From the NCBI GenBank assembly GCA_963976795.1, contig CAXBLT010000005.1, positions 133,847 through 197,846 on the forward strand: a stretch of 64,000 nucleotides of DNA, read 5' to 3'. The notes under the pieces were generated by a model. It ran no database searches. It was not told the origin of the DNA and saw only the letters and a list, made by a program, of their open reading frames with translations. Below, one piece after another: positions 1 to 7,744 of the stretch. The position numbers and the translations under genes are program-made. Within the stretch, counting starts at the first letter, position 1. Each line of letters begins with the position of its first letter. The stretch comes from UBA7359 sp963976795. GTDB lineage: Bacteria > Pseudomonadota > Gammaproteobacteria > Eutrophobiales > Eutrophobiaceae.

Positions 1-184
1 AGTATCAGTGACCAATGCATCCAATATACAAATAGACGTGTAACCTTATAAAACATATTGTCATCATAGAGAGTTTTAATAACGGGATAAATAAAGATAT
101 CAGCCTAACCATTTAAAATATCCCATGAAAAAAGTCATTGGTTTAGCTATAAAATACCAATTTAGATGTTTCCATGTCTCATCA

Positions 185-440
185 CTAAACCCCCAATTCA
201 ACTCGCCCATTAATAATGGCATATTCTTGGTTTTTTTGACTATTTGGATCAAAGTAATACGGAAAGCCTTTGCTCTCAGCTAAACTCTGATACATAAAAT
301 GAGGGCACATATCTATGATGGGTTGTATTGACAAAGAGAGACGGCTCGTTAACCTTATCAATCACAACTAAATTTCTGATAACCCATGGAGAGAAAACTA
401 AAACAAACCCGAGACAAGGAGATAACGCATACTTTATTCC
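185..440 (-). pseudogene. Remnant of a membrane glycosyltransferase (GT39-like), frameshifted
   Basis: Two minus-strand reading frames join into one protein-like stretch. From 440 down to about 310 one frame reads a hydrophobic segment followed by SPWVIRN and an NTTHH motif. From about 320 down to the stop at 185 the neighbouring frame continues with CPHFMYQS and GFPYYFDP. Membrane mannosyl- and arabinosyl-transferase-like proteins often have a PW-x-RN motif after a membrane helix, then a short HH...P-x-FMY...GFPY..DP block, so I read this as the C-terminal part of such a gene broken by a frameshift near 307-320. It ends early, and no start can be traced above 440. Family assignment is from memory of motifs only. 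Confidence 0.42.
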
Positions 441-745
441 TTATCGATTTCCAAATTGAAAAAATATCAAAACACATAACTACTACTATAAAATGATTCA
501 ACGTAGGTCTTATTAGTCCGTAAACGGCTATAAGCATGCTTGAGAAACATACTAATAATATTTTTTTCTATTGAGAACAAGTAAAATAAACCAGATTGAT
601 AAAATCAACAACAAAGATAAATAAATGAGTAGTCTTGATAATCTAATTATTCAATAAATACTGAATATTACATCATAATAATTAATCTTTGACTCAACCA
701 GAAGATGCACTTCAATATTTAAAAAGAACTCTTTTTATTATAAAG
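441..745. other. AT-rich stretch with no recognisable gene
   Basis: About 300 bases between the glycosyltransferase remnant and the intact glycosyltransferase gene. Both strands have many stops and I see no convincing ORF, RNA or promoter. Part of it may be further eroded coding sequence of the minus-strand remnant. Confidence 0.5.
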
Positions 746-2569
746 ATGAATAAGTTTTTAAAAAAGAACCTTATCAAACTTATTACAAATAAGTGGTTCA
801 TATTTTGCGTAATAACTTGTGTGGCGCTTGTCATGAGAATTCATAACCTTGATCACGAAAGTTTATTTATGGATGAGATTCATCAGATTTCATATTATAA
901 AGGAACAATTCCTGAGGTTACAATAGGAGCAATTAGACAACAACAACCACCTTTAGATTATTTGATTGGAGCATTCTTTTACAAGTTTTCTGAAAGTGAC
1001 TATATGGTACGTTTACCAGCAGCTTTATGGGGAACTGGGGCTGTATTACTGTTAATGATATTGTCTAATTCATTTGCCAGCTGGCCCATTGCTGCATTTA
1101 CTGGGTTCATTATGGCACTTAACCCCCATCATATATATTTTTCGCAAGAAGCTCGGCCTTACAGCATTCCTGTGTTTTTTCTATTAGCAATGCTACTGAG
1201 TCTTAAGCATTTATTAACGTCTAATAAAATAGGAGCCGGTAGTTACCTCATATTCTTTACCCTATGTTTCGGATTTTTATTAACCCGTTCTCTTTCTCCT
1301 TTAGCAACATACATAAGCCTAGGAATTATTCTTTTTATAAAACTTACGACAGACTTAGTTAAAAATGGCTTGCTCGAGAAAACATCCTTTTATCAGCAAC
1401 AAACTCGCCTTATTATTGTACTCTTTATATTGCTAGTTTCTTTATTGCTATACTTCCCCTTTTTTCTAAAAATTCTTCATGCAGGCCAAAGGTACTTAAA
1501 TACAACTCAAGCTCACGACCTCACTTATTTTATTTCGCGGTTATCGGAGTTTTCATTCGATGAGATTCTACAAGCATGGACCGTACAACTTGAACCGTTT
1601 GCGATACTATTTTCTGTTCTATATGGTATAAGCCTACTATTTATTTTCAATAAAAAAAATGAAACCGAACATATTCTGGTACGCTTACTAGCAGCCCTTA
1701 TTCCTCTTGCCTTTTTTATTCATTACGCAGCTTTTCGTATTCATACTAATTCTCCTTTTCGCCCTCCATATGCTATTTATTTACTACCGTTAATTCTATT
1801 GCTTTCCTCATATTCACTAGAAAAAATAAAGTTACTATTAGCTCGTCACTGCCAAAGAAATATTTTAAAAATTGCTAGTTTAATTGCATCTATAATAATT
1901 ATCAGCACGGCTATAATTACGCTTACTGATTTCAAATCTATTAGAAAAAAATCAAATTGGCGAGGTGTTGGAAAATATTTGAGTGAGCAATATAGCACTG
2001 AATCCTTAATTGTTTTCTCTACCATTGAACCTGCAGAACACTGGCAACCGATATTCTATGGTTTTGACCGATATTATTATGGACAAAGCCAAAAAGTATC
2101 CATGTCACAATTGAAAACGGTAAAAAACCAGCTTGTGCAGGCATCATTACGTCCCATATTACTTATATTCCACTATCGTGATTATTTGTTGACTAGCCAT
2201 TCCCGATTTACGTTTCATCCCGGCTACCGCCACTCCCCTTTTGAATGGCAAACTTCTAAATGGCCCCAGGATCTCGATTTAAAATCATTCACTGGATTCT
2301 CAATAGTTACATTAAATGAGAAAAATCCAGAGGTTTTACGTGCGAATACAGCAGATCAAATACATTACATTATTGACGGTATATTGACTGCAGCCCCTCA
2401 GGATTCAGCTCTCGTCGAACACCACCTCACTGCATCCTCGCTAACCCCTTCTGAATATACTCAGCATAAGTTTTACCATATAGAACAAGCAAAAAAACTA
2501 GCCCGTATTGACCAGAGTAAGCTTATTTCAGAGGAAGAAAATAACCAGCCTGAGACCGTAATTCAATAA
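746..2569 (+). CDS. Integral membrane glycosyltransferase, PMT/ArnT-like (GT39/GT83 type)
   Basis: A 607-residue protein with many predicted membrane helices over roughly residues 15-400 and a soluble C-terminal third. An acidic pair (MDEIH, D43-E44) in the first periplasmic loop, then QQQPPLDYL and VRLPAALWG, is the usual pattern of polyprenyl-phosphate-sugar-dependent glycosyltransferases, where the acidic pair is the catalytic centre. It probably transfers a sugar from an undecaprenyl-phosphate donor to a lipid, glycan or protein acceptor at the outer face of the inner membrane. The frame is open from a TTG at 689, but ATG 746 lacks the extra 19 polar residues and suits the family better; neither has a strong ribosome site. 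Neighbours are decayed glycosyltransferase, acyltransferase and IS debris, so it may be the survivor of a surface-glycan locus. Acceptor unknown. Confidence 0.72.
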   Translation: MNKFLKKNLIKLITNKWFIFCVITCVALVMRIHNLDHESLFMDEIHQISYYKGTIPEVTIGAIRQQQPPLDYLIGAFFYKFSESDYMVRLPAALWGTGAVLLLMILSNSFASWPIAAFTGFIMALNPHHIYFSQEARPYSIPVFFLLAMLLSLKHLLTSNKIGAGSYLIFFTLCFGFLLTRSLSPLATYISLGIILFIKLTTDLVKNGLLEKTSFYQQQTRLIIVLFILLVSLLLYFPFFLKILHAGQRYLNTTQAHDLTYFISRLSEFSFDEILQAWTVQLEPFAILFSVLYGISLLFIFNKKNETEHILVRLLAALIPLAFFIHYAAFRIHTNSPFRPPYAIYLLPLILLLSSYSLEKIKLLLARHCQRNILKIASLIASIIIISTAIITLTDFKSIRKKSNWRGVGKYLSEQYSTESLIVFSTIEPAEHWQPIFYGFDRYYYGQSQKVSMSQLKTVKNQLVQASLRPILLIFHYRDYLLTSHSRFTFHPGYRHSPFEWQTSKWPQDLDLKSFTGFSIVTLNEKNPEVLRANTADQIHYIIDGILTAAPQDSALVEHHLTASSLTPSEYTQHKFYHIEQAKKLARIDQSKLISEEENNQPETVIQ

Positions 2570-2577
2570 TCATGATT

Positions 2578-2679
2578 TCAACTCACAAATGCAACAGATG
2601 GGTTAATGCCTAAAAATACCTAATTAGACATTTTAATACCAAGACATTTTCTGGGTCGGTTGTTTAATCTGTTCATTGC
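2578..2679 (-). pseudogene. C-terminal scar of an IS30-family transposase
   Basis: Read on the minus strand, this stretch encodes AMNRLNNRPRKCLGI, then an in-frame TAG, then VFLGINPSVAF and a stop. LNNRPRK(C/R)LG followed by FFGINP is the characteristic end of IS30-type transposases. Only about 34 codons remain and an upstream TGA closes the frame at the edge of the adjacent IS3 element. It is a dead fragment. Confidence 0.62.
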
Positions 2680-2691
2680 TCAGTTAATATC

Positions 2692-2719
2692 TGTAATCCC
2701 CCTGAAAAATAACAGGCGT
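2692..2719 (+). repeat. Left terminal inverted repeat of the IS3 element
   Basis: Starts TGTAATCCCCC. It matches the reverse complement of the right end for 11 bases exactly, then imperfectly, with one indel and a shared AATAAC. The two bases before it (TC) also match outside the right end, so the exact tip could be two bases further out. Confidence 0.75.
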
Positions 2720-2761
2720 TATAAGTAGAAAATTCTCATACACTGAACAGAGGAGTTTTCT

Positions 2762-3067
2762 ATGAAAAAATCACGTTATACAGACAGTCAGATCCTAGCG
2801 ATCTTAAAACAAAACGAAACCGGCACCTCAGTGCCAGATTTATGCCGAAAACACGACATGAGCAATGCCTCCTTTTATAAATAGCGTTCTAAGTTTGGCG
2901 GTATGGATGCCTCACTCATGAAACGAATGAAAAAACTTGAGGATGAGAACCGTCGACTTAAAAAGATCTATGCCGAAGAAAGACTCAAGTGTGAAATAGC
3001 CCGGGAGGCCATTGACCCCGGTATCCCCTTGAGGGGTGAAAAAAGTGGTGAAGCCATCTCGCCGTAA
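2762..3067 (+). pseudogene. IS3-family transposase OrfA, nonsense mutation
   Basis: Starts MKKSRYTDSQILAIL, the helix-turn-helix of OrfA proteins that bind the element ends, preceded by a GAGGAG ribosome site. Codon 41 is TAG (2882-2884), where relatives have Trp in a FYxWRSKFGG motif, so the protein stops early. The frame then continues through a leucine-zipper-like coiled coil (MKKLEDENRRLKKIYAEE) to TAA at 3065. It overlaps orfB, as usual for programmed frameshifting in this family. Confidence 0.85.
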
Positions 3068-3718
3068 AGAGATGGCGCAACAGGCTCGAACTCCATTTGT
3101 AGTCAGTATCCGCGTTGTTTGTCAGGTATTTTCGCTCAGTGAAACCTGTTATCGCTATGAGGCAAAACTCAACGATGAAAACGCCCAAATCGCAGATTGG
3201 TTGCTGCGTTTAAGCACGACTTATAAACGCTGGGACTTTGGTTTGTGTTTTTTATACCTTCGCAATGTTCAAGGCTATGGCTGGAACCATAAACGAGTTT
3301 ACCGCATCTATCGAGAGCTGGAGTTGAATTTACGCATTAAGCCGAAGTGCCGCATCAAACGCGATAAGCCGGGGGCACTGAGTGTCCCGGATGCCATTAA
3401 TCAAGTTTGGTCTATGGACTTTATGAGTGACAGCCTAATCGATGGTCGTAGCCTGCGTACCTTCAATGTGCTCGATGACTATAATCGGGAAGGCTTGGGT
3501 AACGGCCCTGAGTACATTAGCCGGGCAAGCCCACACAGAATACTTATATCGAACGCTTTAATCGTGCCGCTAGACATGAATGGCTAGAACTACATCTTTT
3601 TGAAACAATTGAGCAAACTCAATTATTGGCTACACAGTGGCTTTGGTCTTACGATAATGAACGTCCACATACAGCGATTGGGAGAATACCACCCAGACAA
3701 TTACTGAATGCGGCTTAA
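3036..3718 (+). pseudogene. IS3-family transposase OrfB (DDE integrase), deleted and frameshifted
   Basis: The reading frame holds the N-terminal helical domain and WSMDFM with the first catalytic Asp. It then jumps from REGLG directly to NGPEYIS: roughly 30 residues are missing, including the Asp before NGPEY. A second deletion of about 20 residues follows YIS and shifts the frame. The C-terminus (GKPTQN, YIERFNR with the catalytic Glu, NERPHTAIG) is readable in another frame to TAA at 3716. The product cannot be an active transposase. The simple open frame ends at 3587. Confidence 0.85.
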
Positions 3719-3729
3719 CCTCTACTTTT

Positions 3730-3757
3730 AACTCGGGTTATTAATGGGGGGATTACA
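3730..3757 (-). repeat. Right terminal inverted repeat of the IS3 element
   Basis: Reverse complement begins TGTAATCCCCCC, has one C more than the left end, then AATAAC. Read from the truncated acyltransferase, this repeat supplies a foreign C-terminus of about a dozen codons. Confidence 0.75.
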
Positions 3758-4128
3758 GATAGAAAAAAATAAAAATTACTTATCCATATTGTCGAATAAG
3801 GAGATGATGCCAATTGAACACGAGCTTCTACACCAGATAAACACCATACTGTTAAAATGAATATTACGCTTAACATAAAAATAAGCGCAGGTAATAGCCG
3901 TTTTAACCGTCTTGCATAGAAGCTTAAAAAAGCAATACGACCATCTTGGATCAGCTCACTTAATAAAATACCGGTGATTAAATAACCTGAAAGTACAAAA
4001 AATACATCCACACCTATAAAACCACCTGGAGCAATAGCTAGGCGTGTATGTGCAATGATAACAAGTAAAACGGCTACAGCTCGCAACCCTTGCAAATCAG
4101 GTCTAAAGATTAGGGGGTTTTCACTCAT
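3758..4128 (-). pseudogene. Membrane acyltransferase (acyltransferase-3/OafA family), truncated by IS
   Basis: The N-terminal ~120 residues show FRPDLQGLRAVAVLLVI, a His (IIAHT) after the first helix, then GGFIGVDVFFVLSGYLIT and FYARRLKRLLPAL. These are hallmarks of the acyltransferase-3 family, which O-acylates surface polysaccharides. Full members have about 350-650 residues. Here the gene runs into the inverted repeat of the IS3 element and ends at 3715 with about a dozen IS-encoded residues. The remainder is not on the other side of the IS. ATG 4128 fits the family better than 4149. Non-functional by inference. Confidence 0.85.
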
Positions 4129-4241
4129 TGGAACAAGATTATTTCGCATCCATCCAGTAGCATTTAATCAATTCTCTCTGTTACCAGATTCAGTCATCTA
4201 CCTGCAAAAAAACTATGCAGTTGACACAAAAAAATTGAATT

Positions 4242-5081
4242 TTAACCAGTATATAACGTCAAAACGGCTTGTCTTTTATGTTGCGTCTTTTCGTAAATAC
4301 TTATAATTTTTGATTTTATTTTTTCAGAAATCGTTCTACCTTCCAGAAAATCGTCGATTTGGTCATAGCTTAATCCCAAGGCTTCTTCATCTGATCTCCC
4401 TGGAGCCAAACATTCAAGATCGGCGGTCGGTGCTTTTTCAATAATTATGCTTGGCGCTCCTAGTTCTCGCCCAAGCATTCTTACTTGCCGTTTGTTTAAA
4501 CCAAATAATGGTGCTAAATCACATGCTCCATCACCGTGTTTGGTATAAAATCCCGTTATATTTTCAGCTGAATGATCTGTTCCGATCACTAACCCACCGA
4601 GCAGACCTGCTACTTCATACTGAGCGATCATACGCATTCTTGCCTTAACGTTACCTTTTGCATAATCACTTGCTCCATCATGTACTTGTAATAAATTCTG
4701 TTCCAATAATGCACGCATATTTTCAACATGTATCGAATCAACACCTGTTTTTATATTTATAGTTACATTATGAGTAGGCCTTATAAAATTAATCGCCGTT
4801 TGCGCATCGTCTTCATCAATTTGTTCTCCATAAGGAAGGCGTACAGCGATAAAACAATAACCCGTAGTTTCTTCTTCATTAAGCTGATCAACTGCGATTT
4901 GCGCCAAACGTCCACAAGTACAGGAATCAATGCCTCCACTTATACCAAGTATCAAATAGTTTAATCCTGAATTCTTTAAGGTCTTTTTAATGAATTCAAT
5001 ACGACGCTGAATTTCAAACAAGGGATCAATGTCTGGCAAAACTTTCATATCCCGAATTATTATATTTTCGTTTATGTCCAT
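4242..5081 (-). CDS. nadE: NH3-dependent NAD+ synthetase
   Basis: Catalyses ATP-dependent amidation of nicotinic acid adenine dinucleotide to NAD+ in the cytoplasm, the last step of NAD synthesis. The 279-residue length matches single-domain NadE proteins that use free ammonia; there is no glutaminase domain. Visible motifs are the PP-loop SGGIDS (residues 48-53), GTDHSAE (167-173) and KHGDGACDLAPL (181-192). It lies 100 bases downstream of bamD on the same strand. Between them is only a short CCATC/GATGG hairpin (5160-5176) followed by a T-rich stretch, too weak to call a terminator. ATG 5081 has no clear ribosome site; an in-frame ATG at 5048 is a less likely alternative. Confidence 0.93.
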   Translation of the reverse strand: MDINENIIIRDMKVLPDIDPLFEIQRRIEFIKKTLKNSGLNYLILGISGGIDSCTCGRLAQIAVDQLNEEETTGYCFIAVRLPYGEQIDEDDAQTAINFIRPTHNVTINIKTGVDSIHVENMRALLEQNLLQVHDGASDYAKGNVKARMRMIAQYEVAGLLGGLVIGTDHSAENITGFYTKHGDGACDLAPLFGLNKRQVRMLGRELGAPSIIIEKAPTADLECLAPGRSDEEALGLSYDQIDDFLEGRTISEKIKSKIISIYEKTQHKRQAVLTLYTG

Positions 5082-5181
5082 AAAGTAACAATACCCAAAT
5101 TAAGAATAATCTAATGAATATTAGATTTAAAACAACAGACTACAATGAAAAACTGGAAACCATCAAAAACAGATGGTGATA

Positions 5182-5952
5182 CTACTCAATCTGAATATCT
5201 GCAACCTCATAAAGTCCTGGATGATTCGGGTAATTTAGCTCTAGCACACGCAACGCATCATTAGAGAGATCATCCATTTCGAGTACTCGGTAGGCCTTGG
5301 CCATGACTGCTAATGCATCAGGAACAGCGGGTGTCTTGGGGTAATTTTCTATCACATACCTTGCCCGATTTGCAGCCGCAACAAATGCTCCCCGCCGCAT
5401 ATAATAATTAGCAACATGAACCTCATTTTTTGCCAGAATATTACGTAAGTAACGCATCCTTTTAGCAGAGTCTTCTGCATATGAACTTTCAGGAAACCTT
5501 TTAACCAGTTCAGAGAAATCCTGAAAAGCGCTGAAAGCTGCACCCGGGTCACGTTGGGATTCATCAGTAGGCATATAACGCTGTAAAAAACCCTTACCTC
5601 GATTGAAGTTTGTCAGTCCTTTTAAGTAGTAAGCATAATCAACATGTGGGTTTTGAGGATATAGCTTAATAAAGCGATCACTGGCTGCAAGTGCTGCATC
5701 AGGATCTTCGTTCTTATAATGAGCATAAGCTAAATCCAGCAATGCCTGTTGCGCATGAACACCAAATGGGAATTTAGTCTCCAACTTTTGATAATATTCA
5801 ACCGCCTTATCATATGAACCTGTGTCTAGTTCACCCCTTGCCTCAGCATAAAGACGATCAGCATCCCAGCCTGCAGTATCATCCCCCTTATCTTTGAAAT
5901 GAGAACAGCCTGAAAGTAAAAAAATCAGTAAAAATATTATTGAATGTCGCAT
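5182..5952 (-). CDS. bamD: Outer membrane assembly lipoprotein BamD
   Basis: Essential lipoprotein of the BAM complex, which folds beta-barrel proteins into the outer membrane and contacts BamA. The 256 residues start with a lipoprotein signal peptide and lipobox LSGC (acylated Cys16). The rest is a run of TPR-type helices, with family motifs such as LYAEARGELDTGSYDKAVEYYQ, FPFGVHAQQALLDLAYAHY and the RYMPTDESQRD loop. Length agrees with E. coli BamD (245). It is divergent from rluD with only 49 bases between, an arrangement conserved in E. coli (yfiO/rluD), so the two promoters must share that gap. Confidence 0.95.
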   Translation of the reverse strand: MRHSIIFLLIFLLSGCSHFKDKGDDTAGWDADRLYAEARGELDTGSYDKAVEYYQKLETKFPFGVHAQQALLDLAYAHYKNEDPDAALAASDRFIKLYPQNPHVDYAYYLKGLTNFNRGKGFLQRYMPTDESQRDPGAAFSAFQDFSELVKRFPESSYAEDSAKRMRYLRNILAKNEVHVANYYMRRGAFVAAANRARYVIENYPKTPAVPDALAVMAKAYRVLEMDDLSNDALRVLELNYPNHPGLYEVADIQIE

Positions 5953-6001
5953 AGACTGTAGGTTAGCTCAAACCCATCTTGAGAGCAAAGCTTCATAACA
6001 C

Positions 6002-6946
6002 ATGCCTAAACTTCAACTACAAATAATCATACCGGAAGAGCTCGCGGGAAGTCGTTTGGATCAAGCACTTTCTCAACTGATCCCTGAGCATTCACGTTCA
6101 CGGATCCAATTATGGATTAAGTCTGGGGATGTGTGCGTCAATAAATCAATTTATAAACAAAGAACTGAAGTACATAACGGTGACATTATTGATATAGATA
6201 CTGAAATTACTAACATTGAAAAACATCAAGCCGAAGCAATCAAGTTAGATATTCTCCATGAAGACGAGGCATTAATTATTATTAACAAACCTGCTGGGCT
6301 GATTGTCCATCCTGGCGCAGGGAACCCTAATCACACATTGGTTAATGCTTTGTTACATTTTGACAAAGACCTTGACACTGTTCCACGAGCGGGGATCATC
6401 CACCGTCTTGATAAAGACACAACCGGTGTTTTAGTCGTTGCGCGAACACTCGAATCGCATACGAATTTAGTCAACCAACTACAAAAACGAGATATAAAGC
6501 GTGAATATCAAGCAATCGTTTGTGGTCAACTTACGTCCGGCGGCACTATTGAAAACAAGTTAGGACGTCACCCGAAACAGCGAATCAAAATGGCTGTGAC
6601 AAGTAACGGTAAAACGGCGACAACGCACTATAGATTGATCAAGAAATACCAGCATTACACTCATTTACATGTGCAACTGGAAACTGGGCGCACACATCAA
6701 ATACGTGTTCATATGTCTCATATTAAACACCCAATTGTCGGTGACCCGGTGTATGGAAATAACGGCTCTATAAGAAAAGGCGTAAACCCGTCACTAAGAG
6801 ATTTCATTAGTAATTTTAGTCGCCAAGCCTTACATGCTTATTCACTCAGCTTGACTCACCCACTGACAAAAATAGACATGACATTCAACGCTGACTTGCC
6901 TGAAGACATACAAACATTATTAACTGTTTTAAACCAAAATGACTGA
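6002..6946 (+). CDS. rluD: 23S rRNA pseudouridine synthase RluD
   Basis: Makes pseudouridines in helix 69 of 23S rRNA (positions 1911, 1915 and 1917 in E. coli). The 314 residues comprise an S4 RNA-binding domain at about 17-75 and an RluA-type catalytic domain with HRLDKDTTG, whose Asp137 is the expected nucleophile, and the later motif LETGRTHQIRVH. It is followed by pgeF with an 8-base overlap, so the two are translationally coupled. Order bamD/rluD/pgeF/clpB is the E. coli order. Confidence 0.95.
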   Translation: MPKLQLQIIIPEELAGSRLDQALSQLIPEHSRSRIQLWIKSGDVCVNKSIYKQRTEVHNGDIIDIDTEITNIEKHQAEAIKLDILHEDEALIIINKPAGLIVHPGAGNPNHTLVNALLHFDKDLDTVPRAGIIHRLDKDTTGVLVVARTLESHTNLVNQLQKRDIKREYQAIVCGQLTSGGTIENKLGRHPKQRIKMAVTSNGKTATTHYRLIKKYQHYTHLHVQLETGRTHQIRVHMSHIKHPIVGDPVYGNNGSIRKGVNPSLRDFISNFSRQALHAYSLSLTHPLTKIDMTFNADLPEDIQTLLTVLNQND

Positions 6947-7682
6947 TAGTGTTGATGAACTTTGGCTCTGGGCAGACTGGCCTGCACCGAAACATATTCG
7001 TGCAGGGACTTCAATTAGAAAAGGTGGCACAAGTAAATCCCCATACAACGAGCTTAATCTCGCAACTCATGTCGGTGACATCACTGCTGATGTCATTAGG
7101 AACAGAAATAACTTATCAAAACATCTTGAGCTAGCTACTGAACCCTCGTGGCTAGAACAAACACATAGTTCAAAGATAATCTCTTTAGATTGTCATCAAA
7201 AAAATAACGTTGCTGATGGAAGTTACACTAGCAAAAAAAAGAATATATGCGCTATTCTCACTGCAGACTGCGTCCCAATTTTATTCTGCAATTCAGAAGG
7301 AACAAAAATCGCGGCAATCCATGCAGGCTGGAAGGGTATCTGCGCAGGCATTATTGAAAATGCTCTTAAAGAGTTTGCAAAGCCGAGCTCAACACTGGTA
7401 TGGATTGGCCCATGTATTGACCGTCAATATTATCAGGTCGGCCGAGATGTTTATGAACGATGCTTAGATCACTCTACCTCTATCAAAAGTGCGTTTAAAC
7501 AAATCAATAACGAACACTGGTACTGCGATTTAAGAAATATTGTGAAAATAATACTTAGAAATTCAGAAGTTGGCCTGATTTATGAATGTGGATTATGTAC
7601 TTATAAAAGAGCCGATCTGTTCTATTCATACCGTCGAGAGAACAATACAGGAAGAACAGCATCAATGATTTGGATGGAATAG
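6939..7682 (+). CDS. pgeF: Purine nucleoside phosphorylase / peptidoglycan editing factor PgeF (YfiH, DUF152)
   Basis: 247 residues of the DUF152 (former laccase) family. The three expected metal-site residues are present: EQTHSS (His75), TADCVPIL (Cys111) and HAGWKG (His128). Family members have been reported as purine nucleoside phosphorylase/adenosine deaminase enzymes, and in E. coli as a factor that prevents wrong amino acids at position 1 of peptidoglycan stems. It overlaps rluD by 8 bases and follows the E. coli order. In vivo role here is inferred from family. Confidence 0.9.
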   Translation: MTDSVDELWLWADWPAPKHIRAGTSIRKGGTSKSPYNELNLATHVGDITADVIRNRNNLSKHLELATEPSWLEQTHSSKIISLDCHQKNNVADGSYTSKKKNICAILTADCVPILFCNSEGTKIAAIHAGWKGICAGIIENALKEFAKPSSTLVWIGPCIDRQYYQVGRDVYERCLDHSTSIKSAFKQINNEHWYCDLRNIVKIILRNSEVGLIYECGLCTYKRADLFYSYRRENNTGRTASMIWME

Positions 7683-7744
7683 TGCGAATATTCGACTAAG
7701 CTTGAATTTTAAAGACTCGAAATGATGACACAAGGGGAATGGTA

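Larger units (their letters stand above)
2692..3757 (+). mobile_element. IS3-family insertion sequence, degenerate
   Basis: About 1066 bases bounded by imperfect inverted repeats of roughly 28 bases that begin 5'-TGTAATCCCCC on each strand and share a further AATAAC block. Inside are the overlapping orfA and orfB of an IS3-family element. Intact relatives are usually 1.2-1.3 kb; this copy is shorter because of internal deletions in orfB. orfA has a nonsense codon, and orfB lacks the second Asp of the DDE triad and is frameshifted. I see no matching target-site duplication, which suggests a later rearrangement at one end. On the right it cuts an acyltransferase gene; on the left it abuts an IS30 scar. 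Confidence 0.85.

Noticed and set aside
3036..3587. Apparently intact 183-residue transposase ORF
   Set aside because: It is only the fused remains of OrfB after internal deletions; the catalytic triad is incomplete and the true C-terminus lies in another frame to 3718.
5160..5176. CCATC/GATGG hairpin between bamD and nadE as a terminator
   Set aside because: Stem of only 5 pairs with a loop of 7; T-richness downstream is modest. Not enough for a call.
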